DNA of 64,000 nt, taken from assembly GCA_964421785.1 (NCBI GenBank), contig CAYQZG010000004.1:1-64000 (forward strand). The letters run 5' to 3'. Position 1 is the stretch's first letter. Each line of letters starts with the position of its first letter. Below, piece by piece: positions 23,742 through 31,598 of this stretch. The notes under the pieces were generated by a model, which ran no database searches, was not told the origin of the DNA, and saw only the letters and a list, made by a program, of their open reading frames with translations. Source of the DNA: SKLM01 sp964421785. Lineage in GTDB: Bacteria > Chloroflexota > Anaerolineae > B4-G1. Made by a program: the position numbers and the translations under genes.

Positions 23742-24758
23742 TCAGAGCAGCGAGGGCTGCTCTGAGCTCTGGTAAGGCACGCCGAGGTGCTCGTAGGCGC
23801 GCACTGTAGCCACTCGGCCGCGGGGTGTCCGGTCCAGGAACCCCAGACGGAGCAAGTATGGCTCGACCACGTCCATGATCGTGTCCGATTCCTCGCTCAC
23901 GGCTGCGGCGATCGTGTCCAGCCCCACCGGGCCACCTCCAAACTTGTCAATAATGGTGGTGAGAACCCGTCGGTCGACCTCGTCCAATCCCCGCTTGTCC
24001 ACGTTCAGTAGTTCGAGAGCCTCACAAGCTATCGTGGTGGTGACGTGTCCCTGGGCACGGACCTGGGCGTAGTCACGCACGCGCTTGAGCAGCCGGAGCG
24101 CAACGCGTGGGGTACCTCGCCCCCGCCGGGCGATTTCGGCCGCTCCACCCCTGTCGATCTCCACCTCCAAGACCCTTGCAGCCCGGCGAACGATGGCCGC
24201 CAGCGACTCCTGGTCGTAGAAATCGACCCGGAAGGTGGCGCCAAAGCGCGATCGCAAGGGCGCGGTGAGCAGGGCCAGACGGGTCGTGGCGCCCACGACG
24301 GTGAAACGAGGCAGGTTGAGGCGGATGGAGCGGGCGCTGGGCCCCTTCCCAATGACGAAATCGAGGGCGAAGTCCTCCATCGCCGGGTAGAGGATCTCCT
24401 CCACAGCGTGTCCCAGGCGATGTACCTCGTCGATGAAGAAGACCTCCTTGTGGCGGAGATTGCTGAGGATGGCGGCAAGATCGCCGGTCCGCTCGATGGC
24501 AGGGCCTGAGGTCACGCGGATGGGCACGTCCATCTCGTTGGCGATGATGTGCGAGAGCGTTGTCTTGCCCAAGCCAGGCGGACCGTACAGCAACACGTGG
24601 TCAATCGCCTCCTCCCGCTTCTTGGCCGCCTCGATCAGAATGGAGAGGTTGGCGCGGACGTGATCCTGGCCGATCAGGTCGTCCAGGCGTTGAGGGCGCA
24701 GAGCTTGGTCGAGTACGACGTCTTCCTCAGATTCCGGTGAGATTATTCTTTCATCCAT
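23742..24758 (-). CDS. ruvB: Holliday junction branch migration ATPase RuvB
   Basis: A 338-residue AAA+ motor that, with RuvA, drives branch migration of Holliday junctions. It shows the family start RPQRLDDLIGQ, Walker A LLYGPPGLGKTTL, Walker B EVFFIDEVHRL, sensor I VVGATTR, the arginine finger region LRSRFGATFRVDFY, and a C-terminal winged helix ending RTPRGRVAT. ATG 24758 gives the canonical length. The frame is open about 200 nt further upstream, but that part has no similarity. A TATAAT box ends only 10 nt before the ATG, so the mRNA may be nearly leaderless. ruvA and ruvC are not adjacent. Confidence 0.96.
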   Translation of the reverse strand: MDERIISPESEEDVVLDQALRPQRLDDLIGQDHVRANLSILIEAAKKREEAIDHVLLYGPPGLGKTTLSHIIANEMDVPIRVTSGPAIERTGDLAAILSNLRHKEVFFIDEVHRLGHAVEEILYPAMEDFALDFVIGKGPSARSIRLNLPRFTVVGATTRLALLTAPLRSRFGATFRVDFYDQESLAAIVRRAARVLEVEIDRGGAAEIARRGRGTPRVALRLLKRVRDYAQVRAQGHVTTTIACEALELLNVDKRGLDEVDRRVLTTIIDKFGGGPVGLDTIAAAVSEESDTIMDVVEPYLLRLGFLDRTPRGRVATVRAYEHLGVPYQSSEQPSLL

Positions 24759-24768
24759 GCTACGCTGT

Positions 24769-24774
24769 ATTATA
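24769..24774 (-). promoter_or_regulatory. Consensus -10 box immediately before ruvB
   Basis: TATAAT on the minus strand, 10 nt before the ruvB ATG. The -35 region is poor (TTTTCC at 16-bp spacing). If used, transcription would begin 3-5 nt before the start codon. Confidence 0.45.
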
Positions 24775-24910
24775 CTTGGAATGGTGGAGAGGAAAAGGCA
24801 CGTGGCTTGTCGAAGTTTCATCATCCTCGACATGCCGGCGCCGCAAGCCGTTTGGCAGCGGTTGGGGATTAGGGGCGACGTTTGGTGACGTGGTCGGTGA
24901 GAAACGTGCT

Positions 24911-24939
24911 TTGACAAGCCAGGGCTTAGCAAGTACAAT
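24911..24939 (+). promoter_or_regulatory. upp promoter
   Basis: TTGACA (24911-24916), a 17-bp spacer and TACAAT (24934-24939), about 31 bp before the upp ATG. This is one of the best promoters in the window. Confidence 0.7.
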
Positions 24940-24970
24940 CGAGTCTCGACATACAAGGAGGTGAACGGAG

Positions 24971-25597
24971 ATGCCCCAGGTATACGTCTCGTCTCATCCG
25001 CTGGTCAAGCACAAGATGGCTCTACTGCGCGACCAGCGCACGGATCCTAAGAAGTTCCGCGAGCTACTGATAGAGATCTCGATCTTGCTCGCTTACGAAG
25101 CGACGGCGGATCTGATGACAAAAGAGACATTGGTCACGACGCCACTGGGCCAATCGGAAGAGCACCAGCTCAGAGAGCGTGTTGGGCTCGTTCCCATTCT
25201 GCGAGCTGGCTTGGGCATGGTGGAAGGAATTTGGAATATGATGCCGAATGCCGAGGTCTGGCATATCGGGCTACGTCGAGATGAGCAGACACTGGAACCG
25301 ATTGAGTACTACGCTCGTTTGCCAGTGAGTCCGACGGTGGATGTGTGCTTGGTGCTCGATCCAATGCTCGCCACAGGTGGGTCCGCTGTGGCCGCTGTGA
25401 ACACCCTCAAAGAATGGGGGGCCAGGCGGATCAAGTTTGTAGGCGTTATTGCCTCTGCCGAGGGGATGCACCATCTGTCCGAGGCGCATCCTGATGTTCC
25501 GCTCTACCTCGCCGCTGTGGATGAGCGGCTCAACGACGCTGGTTTGATCGTCCCCGGCCTGGGAGACGCGGGAGATCGGCTGTTCGGCACTGCCTAG
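24971..25597 (+). CDS. upp: Uracil phosphoribosyltransferase
   Basis: A 208-residue pyrimidine-salvage enzyme that makes UMP from uracil and PRPP. It has the family N-terminus (SSHPLVKHKMALLRD), VGLVPILRAGLGMVEG, the PRPP-binding motif DPMLATGGSA (130-139) and the uracil-binding C-terminal YLAAVDERLNDAGLIVPGLGDAGDR. AAGGAGG precedes the ATG and a strong promoter lies upstream. Length matches the family (about 208). It is followed after 162 bp by a lipid-linked sugar transferase gene. Confidence 0.97.
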   Translation: MPQVYVSSHPLVKHKMALLRDQRTDPKKFRELLIEISILLAYEATADLMTKETLVTTPLGQSEEHQLRERVGLVPILRAGLGMVEGIWNMMPNAEVWHIGLRRDEQTLEPIEYYARLPVSPTVDVCLVLDPMLATGGSAVAAVNTLKEWGARRIKFVGVIASAEGMHHLSEAHPDVPLYLAAVDERLNDAGLIVPGLGDAGDRLFGTA

Positions 25598-25669
25598 GTG
25601 ACGAGTGTGGCTATGCTTGCCGCCGTGCTTGGTTGGGAGGTCAAGCACGAGAGAGTAGAAAAGGACAGC

Positions 25670-25700
25670 CGCCTCGAGACAGGGCTCAGAGCACCTATTG
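25670..25700. repeat. Palindrome B copy (degenerate left arm)
   Basis: CGCCTCGAGACAGGGCTCAG and the tail GAGCACCTATTG, matching copies at 30717, 39311 and 36101. It lies in the upp/wecA-like spacer. Confidence 0.75.
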
Positions 25701-25759
25701 GTTTCCCGTGACTACTGGTATGGTACAGTTGTCGAGCGTGACGATTACTACGGGCTAGT

Positions 25760-26803
25760 ATGTATCTGCGCCAATACACCCTGGTCTTCGGTGTTTCACT
25801 GGGTCTGGCAGCGCTTCTCACCCCTCTCGTTGGTCATCTCGGAAGGGTGCTCAACATCGTGGATCGTCCCGGTGGACGGCGCTGTCACGAGGGTGTCGTT
25901 CCTCGGCTCGGCGGCATAGCCGTCTTCGTTGCCTTCTTCGCAGCAGTCGGCCTGGCTGCGTGGCGAGGAGATCTCACCGCTGGCTATGGACCCGATGACA
26001 CGCTGCGGCTGAAAGGGCTCCTGATTGGTGGGTTCATTGCTTCGCTCTCTGGCCTCCTTGATGACCGCTTTGATCTGGCGCCGGGGCCGCAATTCGCGTT
26101 CCAGTTTTTCCTGTCGTTAGTTGCTCTTGCCACGCTGCTCTGGCTCGAGCGCTTCACATTGCCCTTCTTCGGCACTGTCAGGCTGAACGAGTATGCCTGG
26201 GGAGCCTTGGCCTACGTTCCCCTGACAATCCTGTGGGTGATGGGCATGATGAACACGGTCAACTGGTTGGATGGCTTGGACGGTCTGGCCGCCGGGGTGG
26301 GGGCAATCCTCTGCCTGGTGCTGGCGACTCATATGCGCTACATCGCCGACCAACCTCAGTCCAGTGTGGCGCTACTGCCGTTGGCCCTGATGGGCGCGTT
26401 GCTTGGGTTTCTGCCCTACAATGTGGCGCCGGCGCGGGTCTTCCTGGGAAGCGCCGGCGCTTTCTTTCTGGGCTATGCGCTGGCCGCCTTGGGCCTAATT
26501 GCCGGCGGCCGAACAGCCACGGTGCTGATGGTGATGGGATTGCCAATCGTCGACGTGGCCTGGCAGATTTTCGATCGGGTGCGTCGCCACCGCTCTCCTG
26601 TTCAAAGTGATCGTGGACACCTTCACTATCGCTTGCGCGATATTGGTCTCTCGCAGCGGGTGATTGTCCTTCTCTACTGGGGTTTCTGCGCGTTGTTCGG
26701 TCTGCTGGCTCTGATTGCGGCGCCCTGGCAGAAGCTGATAGCGCTGTTGAGCATTAGCGCGATTGTTGTCTTGGTGCTCGTCTTTCTATCTCGCAAGACC
26801 TAG
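25760..26803 (+). CDS. MraY/WecA-family undecaprenyl-phosphate sugar-1-phosphate transferase
   Basis: A 347-residue membrane enzyme with about 10 helices. It transfers GlcNAc-1-phosphate or a related sugar phosphate from a UDP-sugar to undecaprenyl phosphate, starting a cell-wall or surface glycan. Diagnostic motifs are RPGGRRCHEGVVPRLGG (first cytoplasmic loop), LDDRFDL (the DDxxD-like site), NTVNWLDGLDGLAAG and the histidine-rich loop SDRGHLHYRLRDIGLSQR. The last loop is as in WecA/TagO-type enzymes, not MraY, which favours surface or teichoic-like glycan initiation. The polysaccharide genes at 55-63 kb may use its product (inference). There is no clear ribosome binding site. Confidence 0.88.
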   Translation: MYLRQYTLVFGVSLGLAALLTPLVGHLGRVLNIVDRPGGRRCHEGVVPRLGGIAVFVAFFAAVGLAAWRGDLTAGYGPDDTLRLKGLLIGGFIASLSGLLDDRFDLAPGPQFAFQFFLSLVALATLLWLERFTLPFFGTVRLNEYAWGALAYVPLTILWVMGMMNTVNWLDGLDGLAAGVGAILCLVLATHMRYIADQPQSSVALLPLALMGALLGFLPYNVAPARVFLGSAGAFFLGYALAALGLIAGGRTATVLMVMGLPIVDVAWQIFDRVRRHRSPVQSDRGHLHYRLRDIGLSQRVIVLLYWGFCALFGLLALIAAPWQKLIALLSISAIVVLVLVFLSRKT

Positions 26804-26868
26804 ATGAGGCCACTGCGTGTCTTAGCCTTGCACGTGACTTGGCCCTGCAGGCTTGGCAAGAAAGCAGG

Positions 26869-28245
26869 CTACAACGGCTCAAACCGCGCTGTGAAGTGCC
26901 GCAGGAGACTTGGCGCGTACGTGTATCGCAGACCCTTTGTCCCTTCTCGTTGGTCGTAGAGTCGTTTGCACGTCTCCACCACGTAGTCGAGGTGAGCCTG
27001 GGTGTAGACGCGTCGTGGAATCGCCAGTCGCACTAGTTCGAGCTCTGGGTGGATCATCTTGCCTGTCTGGGGATCCTCGCGAGCGAACATCACACTGCCG
27101 ATCTCCACACCCCGAATCCCACCCTCAAGGTAAAGGGCGCAGACGAGTGCCTGGCCTGGCAGTTCCTGTTGGGCGATGTGAGGCAAGAATCGCTTTGCAT
27201 CAAGGTAGACGGCGTGACCCCCGGGTGGCTCTAGAATGGGGATGCTTTCTTCCATCAATCGTTCAGCCAAGTATCTCGTATGCCCGATACGATAAGAGAG
27301 ATAGCGCTCATTGAGCCCCTCCCATAGACCACGCGCTACCGCCTCCAGGTCACGGCCTGCCAGGCCACCATAGGTGGGGAATCCCTCTCGGATGATCAGT
27401 TCCTGGCGCACGCGCTCGAAGAGCGATTCGTCGTTCAAGGCTAGGAATCCCCCAATGTTGACGAGAGCGTCCTTCTTTGCCGACATCGTGCAGCCATCGG
27501 CGTAGGAGAACATCTCGCGAGCGATTTCCTGAACGGGCACATCGGCATAACTGGGGTCACGCAACTTGATGAAGTAGGCGTTCTCGGCGTAGCGGCAAGC
27601 GTCCAGGAAAAACGGTATATCGTAGCGGTGTAGGATCTGGCCGGTCGCGCGGATGTTGGCCATTGAGACCGGTTGGCCACCTCCAGAGTTATTGGTCACC
27701 GTCAGCATCCCCAGCGGGATGTTCTCTGGTCCGGTTTCCTTGATGAAGGTCTCCAGTTTGTCGAGGCTTATGTTCCCCTTGAACGGGGCGTATGTTGTAG
27801 GATCGAGGCCCTGGTCAGCTATGAGATCGACGGGCTTGCCTCCCCGAGCGATGATGTTGGCCTGGGTGGTGTCGAAATGCATGTTATTGGGCACCGAGTC
27901 ACCCGGTTCGACCATACAGGCGAAAAGCACGTTCTCGGCAGCACGTCCTTGGTGGGTGGGTACGAAATTGCGGAAGCCTGTGATTGAGACGATGGCTTCC
28001 TCCAGGTTAAAGAAGTTGCGACAGCCAGCATAGCTTTCGTCACCGACCATGATGCCAGCCCATTGATTATCGGACATGGCAGTTGTACCGGAGTCGGTCA
28101 ATAGGTCGACGTAAACGTCCTTGGAGCGCACGGCGAAGAGGTTATATCCTGCCTCTTCCAGGATCTTCTCACGCTCTCTGGCGCTGGGTCGATGGATCGG
28201 CTCGACGGCTTTAATCTTGAAAGGTTCTACGGGAAACTTGGCCAT
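26869..28245 (-). CDS. tnaA: Tryptophanase (PLP-dependent beta-eliminating lyase)
   Basis: A 458-residue enzyme of the tryptophanase / tyrosine phenol-lyase family. The PLP lysine lies in SAKKDA (about 255-260). Three diagnostic positions favour tryptophanase over tyrosine phenol-lyase: FDTTQ with Asp (D125; Thr in the lyase), IRGVEIGS without the phenol-binding Arg, and LRHFTARF with His (Phe in the lyase). It would therefore cleave tryptophan to indole, pyruvate and ammonia. AAAGGAG lies 7 bp before the ATG. No tnaC-type leader peptide or tnaB permease gene is nearby. It is divergent from the EF-G2 gene. Confidence 0.9.
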   Translation of the reverse strand: MAKFPVEPFKIKAVEPIHRPSAREREKILEEAGYNLFAVRSKDVYVDLLTDSGTTAMSDNQWAGIMVGDESYAGCRNFFNLEEAIVSITGFRNFVPTHQGRAAENVLFACMVEPGDSVPNNMHFDTTQANIIARGGKPVDLIADQGLDPTTYAPFKGNISLDKLETFIKETGPENIPLGMLTVTNNSGGGQPVSMANIRATGQILHRYDIPFFLDACRYAENAYFIKLRDPSYADVPVQEIAREMFSYADGCTMSAKKDALVNIGGFLALNDESLFERVRQELIIREGFPTYGGLAGRDLEAVARGLWEGLNERYLSYRIGHTRYLAERLMEESIPILEPPGGHAVYLDAKRFLPHIAQQELPGQALVCALYLEGGIRGVEIGSVMFAREDPQTGKMIHPELELVRLAIPRRVYTQAHLDYVVETCKRLYDQREGTKGLRYTYAPSLLRHFTARFEPL

Positions 28246-28354
28246 AGAGTACTCCTTTGCTGGCGCTCGGTACCGGTGGGTCGCGAGCGATGACTGGGGA
28301 TATCACGAATCATACGGATGGCTATAGTGTACTACCGTTTCTCGCGGAGAGCAA

Positions 28355-28383
28355 TTGACAGTTGCACCATTCTCGTTTAGAAT
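28355..28383 (+). promoter_or_regulatory. Promoter of the EF-G2 gene
   Basis: TTGACA (28355-28360), a 17-bp spacer and TAGAAT (28378-28383). The leader to the ATG at 28545 would be about 155 nt. Confidence 0.65.
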
Positions 28384-28454
28384 AAGATATTATCACAGTT
28401 CGTCTACAGCGACCGACAAAAGCATACTATCGGTTCGTCATAGACTTTGGTTCG

Positions 28455-28496
28455 CGCATTGCGCGTTTCGCATTGCGCTCTACGCATTAGGTGTGA
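28455..28496. repeat. 14-bp imperfect tandem repeat in the EF-G2 leader
   Basis: CGCATTGCGCGTTT, CGCATTGCGCTCTA and CGCATTAGGTGTGA follow each other. The first two share 10 leading bases, the third six. They would be transcribed in the leader. Confidence 0.5.
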
Positions 28497-28544
28497 GGGA
28501 GTCGCTTTGCTTCCCTATCATAGTGAAAGGGAGTCACAGTCTCA

Positions 28545-30623
28545 ATGAAGGACTATCAGACCCAACAACTGCGGAATATTGTTCTACTCGGCCACGGCAG
28601 TTCCGGTAAGACCTCTCTGGCAGAAGCGATGTTGTACACCAGTGGTGCTATCAACCGCATGGGAGATGTCGAGGATGGCACCACCGTTGCTGACTATGAT
28701 GACGAAGAGAGGCGCCGGAACATCTCTCTTAACCTAGCCGTGGTTCCGGTTGAATGGGGGGGGCACAAGGTCAATGTCCTGGATACCCCCGGCTACACGG
28801 ACTTCGTTGGGGAGGCAAAGAGCGCAGTGCGGGTAGTGGACGCGGCTGTGATCGTCGTTGATGCCGTCTCCGGCGTCGAAGTCGGCACCGAGCTCGTATG
28901 GAAATTCGCCGATGAGCAGAACTTGGCTCGATTGGTGGTGATCAACAAGGTCAATCGGGAGAACGTTGACGTCGACCGCACGTTGGAGGCATTGCAGGAG
29001 GCGTTCGGGGAGAACTTCGTCCTCACTCACCTTCCCATTGGCACTGCAGAGGAATGTGCTGGGGTCGTTGACTTGTTGAACATGCGAGCGCTGATGGGCT
29101 CGGAGGGGACCGTCGCGGATATCCCTGCCGACATGGTTGATCAAGCGGAAGAGGCGCGCATTCAGCTGGTCGAGGCGGCTGCAGAGGCTGACGACGAACT
29201 GATTATGAAGTACCTAGAGGGCGAGGGGCTGACCCAGGATGAGATTCGTCACGGTCTGCGCACGGCAATCCTTCGAGGTACAGCTGTCCCTGTGTTGGTC
29301 ACCGCGGCTACAGAGAGCATTGGGACAAGGGCTCTGCTTGAGACGGTGGTCGATTACGCTCCATCTCCGGCAGATCGCGAACCGATTATGGCGGAGAGGC
29401 CTGGCGGCGACGAGGACTCGGCTGCGTATGCTGTGGAACCTGACGAAGATGGGCCTTTGGCCGCGTTGGTCTTCAAGACCACGGCCGATCCCTACGTCGG
29501 TAAACTAACCTACTTCCGCGTCTATAGAGGCGTGATGGCTTCTGATAGTCGTGTTCTCAACAGCCGAGCCGACGAAGAGGAGCGGTTAGGCCAGCTCTAC
29601 GTGATGCGCGGCAAGGAACAGATCAGCGTGTCCCATCTGCCAGCCGGTGACATTGGCGCGGTTGCAAAGCTGACCGACACGCTGACGGGTGACACGCTAT
29701 GCGATGAAGAGCATCCTGTGATTCTGCCTGGTCCGGTGTTTCCTTCCCCGGTCTATAGCGTGGCGGTCTCGCCGAAGAGCAAGGGCGATCAGACGAAGCT
29801 GGGCCCGACGATGAGCCGGATATGCGAGGAGGATCCCACGCTTCGATGGCGCCAGGAACCCAGTACCAAGGAGATGCTCCTGGAGGGGATGGGGGGCGCC
29901 CACGTCGACATCGCAGTGAGGCGTATGTCGAATCGATTCGACGTACAAGTTGAGACGTCGACGCCGAAAGTGCCGTATCAAGAGACCATCACTCGTGCGC
30001 ACGCCGACCGGTACCGCCACAAGAAGCAGACCGGAGGCGCCGGTCAGTTTGCCGAGGTCCACCTGCGGGTGGAACCGCTGCCCCGTGGCACTGGGTTTGA
30101 GTACGAATGGGAAGTTCGCGGCGGCAACATCTCGACGGGCTTTCAAGGCTCGATTGAGAAGGGGATCAAGCAGGTGATGGAGCAGGGTGTCATCGCCGGC
30201 TACCCGGTGGTCGATGTTAGGGCGGTTGTTTACGACGGCAAGGAGCACCCGGTTGATTCCAAGGATATCGCGTTCCAGATCGCAGGTCGTGAGGTCTTCA
30301 AGAAGGTTGTGAAGGGCGCCGGGCCGACGCTCCTGGAGCCGATATTCGAGGTGTCTGTGACGGTACCCGAGGAGTACACCGGGGACATCATAGGTGATTT
30401 GAACACGAGGCGCGCGCAGGTGCAGGGCATGGACCAGCGAGCTGGCAAGACGATCATCAGCGCGCAGGCGCCGTTTGCGGAGATGCAGCGCTATGCCACG
30501 GACTTGCGAAGCTTGACGCAGGGTCGGGGTCTGTTCTTGATGGCGTTTGACCACTACGAACCGGTTCCCTCTCACCTCCAGCAGGAGATCATTGAGGCGC
30601 ATCAGCGCGAGCAGGAGAAATAG
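28545..30623 (+). CDS. Elongation factor G-like paralogue (EF-G2 type)
   Basis: A 692-residue, five-domain translation GTPase. The G1 loop GHGSSGKT (16-23) and switch region EDGTTVADYDDEERRRNIS follow the EF-G2 pattern (compare Thermus EF-G-2), not the GHIDAGKT of canonical EF-G. G3 is DTPG (80-83). The G4 motif, normally NKxD, reads NKVN (134-137), replacing the aspartate that gives guanine specificity. Domains IV-V are complete (GGAGQFAEVHLRVEP, GFQGSIEKGIKQVMEQG, PEEYTGDIIGDLNTRRAQVQG). It may be a specialised factor for recycling or stress rather than the main EF-G. It stands alone behind its own promoter with a 155-nt leader. Confidence 0.92.
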   Translation: MKDYQTQQLRNIVLLGHGSSGKTSLAEAMLYTSGAINRMGDVEDGTTVADYDDEERRRNISLNLAVVPVEWGGHKVNVLDTPGYTDFVGEAKSAVRVVDAAVIVVDAVSGVEVGTELVWKFADEQNLARLVVINKVNRENVDVDRTLEALQEAFGENFVLTHLPIGTAEECAGVVDLLNMRALMGSEGTVADIPADMVDQAEEARIQLVEAAAEADDELIMKYLEGEGLTQDEIRHGLRTAILRGTAVPVLVTAATESIGTRALLETVVDYAPSPADREPIMAERPGGDEDSAAYAVEPDEDGPLAALVFKTTADPYVGKLTYFRVYRGVMASDSRVLNSRADEEERLGQLYVMRGKEQISVSHLPAGDIGAVAKLTDTLTGDTLCDEEHPVILPGPVFPSPVYSVAVSPKSKGDQTKLGPTMSRICEEDPTLRWRQEPSTKEMLLEGMGGAHVDIAVRRMSNRFDVQVETSTPKVPYQETITRAHADRYRHKKQTGGAGQFAEVHLRVEPLPRGTGFEYEWEVRGGNISTGFQGSIEKGIKQVMEQGVIAGYPVVDVRAVVYDGKEHPVDSKDIAFQIAGREVFKKVVKGAGPTLLEPIFEVSVTVPEEYTGDIIGDLNTRRAQVQGMDQRAGKTIISAQAPFAEMQRYATDLRSLTQGRGLFLMAFDHYEPVPSHLQQEIIEAHQREQEK

Positions 30624-30716
30624 ACGTTCGGACCAGATTGCCTCCAAGCATTAGAGCTAGGTCTCCTGAAAGAAGCTCACGGGCCCGTCCCCGGGTTGAA
30701 CGGGGGGGCACTGCCT

Positions 30717-30773
30717 AGTCGCCCCGAGACAGGGCTCAGAGCGCGGGGGGCACCATCTAGTCGCCCCGAGTTC
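30717..30773. repeat. Palindrome B: one full and one partial copy
   Basis: TAGTCGCCCCGAGACAGGGC with CTCAGAGC (30717-30743) is followed by a truncated copy TAGTCGCCCCGAG (30759-30771). Upstream, 30681-30708 holds another C/G palindrome (CCCCGGGTTGAACGGGGG-like). The whole EF-G2/transporter spacer is rich in palindromes. Confidence 0.75.
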
Positions 30774-30841
30774 GAGTATCCGATTGCTTCGGTGGAAGCT
30801 TATGGTAGGGTCCAGAACATGAAAAGCTCGTAAAGAGCGAA

Positions 30842-30884
30842 CGGGACTCGCTCCTTTCACCTGTCGGAGCGAGTCTCCGCTTTT
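30842..30884 (+). terminator. Strong hairpin with T tract before the queuosine-precursor transporter gene
   Basis: GACTCGCTCC (30845-30854) pairs perfectly with GGAGCGAGTC (30866-30875). The stem extends by CGG/CCG and is followed by CTTTT. A smaller hairpin GCTC-GTAAA-GAGC (about 30824-30836) lies just upstream. The hairpin is 46 nt before the transporter ATG and over 200 nt after EF-G2. It could end EF-G2 transcription or be the expression platform of an attenuator for the transporter. I could not match a preQ1 aptamer. Confidence 0.55.
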
Positions 30885-30929
30885 CGATGATCGTTGATGC
30901 CCGGGACATCCCCATCTGGTGGTCAGGCT

Positions 30930-31574
30930 ATGAAGCACTCAAATCACGTGGTGGCTTTGTCGATCATGGGGGTCTGGATCGTCGCTGCGTACGTCGCTGC
31001 ACAGATGATGGCCGACGTGCTCAGCCTCAAGATCGCCTGGGTAGCCGGTTTCAGCGTGGACGCTGGCACTTTCATCTATCCGTTCACGTTTACGCTGCGC
31101 GATATGGTACACAAACTGCTCGGACGAGCTGCAGCTCGGGCTGTCATTTTGGCCGCCGGGGCCATAAACGTGGTGATGGCCGCGTTTTTCAGCTTTGCGG
31201 CGTGGCTTCCGGCCGATCCCGAATGGCCTTTGCAGGGAGAGTTTGCTGCTGTGCTCACACCGGTATGGCGGATTGTCGTCGCTTCTATCGCCGCCGAGCT
31301 CATCAGCGAGCTCACGGACACGGAGGTCTATCACCTGTGGGTCACCAAGGTGACGCGCCGTTTCCAGTGGGCCAGAGTATTGGTCAGTAACAGCTTCAGC
31401 GTGCCTCTCGATAGCCTGGTCTTCAGCTGGGGGGCCTTCGGGGGGCGATATGCCAGCGCGACCGTCTGGTCGATCTTCCTCTCCAACGTCATCGTCAAGG
31501 GCATCGTGACGTTGGCTAGCTTGCCGGGGATCTATCTGGTGCCAGACAGAGGTGAGACGCGCGGCACAGCGTGA
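30930..31574 (+). CDS. yhhQ: Queuosine precursor transporter (YhhQ/VUT family)
   Basis: A 214-residue membrane protein with about six helices of the DUF165/VUT_1 family. YhhQ members import preQ0 or preQ1 for queuosine tRNA modification. Matching segments are VAAQMMADVLSLKI, the FIYPFTFTLRDMVHKLLGR block (a conserved acidic/aromatic loop) and FQWARVLVSNSFSVPLDSLVF. The ATG at 30930 gives the usual N-terminus; in-frame ATG 30897 and TTG 30894 are alternatives and none has a strong ribosome binding site. queG, the last step of queuosine synthesis, is at 44156 in this window, so the organism makes or salvages queuosine. Confidence 0.87.
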   Translation: MKHSNHVVALSIMGVWIVAAYVAAQMMADVLSLKIAWVAGFSVDAGTFIYPFTFTLRDMVHKLLGRAAARAVILAAGAINVVMAAFFSFAAWLPADPEWPLQGEFAAVLTPVWRIVVASIAAELISELTDTEVYHLWVTKVTRRFQWARVLVSNSFSVPLDSLVFSWGAFGGRYASATVWSIFLSNVIVKGIVTLASLPGIYLVPDRGETRGTA

Positions 31575-31598
31575 GGTCTGCGGTCAGGGAGACCAGCA

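Noticed and set aside
26869..28245. Tyrosine phenol-lyase annotation
   Set aside because: The Thr, Arg and Phe residues that bind phenol are replaced by the tryptophanase residues Asp, Ile and His.
30777..30929. preQ1-I riboswitch before the queuosine-precursor transporter
   Set aside because: The short C-rich stem-loop plus A-rich tail of preQ1-I could not be matched; only generic hairpins are visible.
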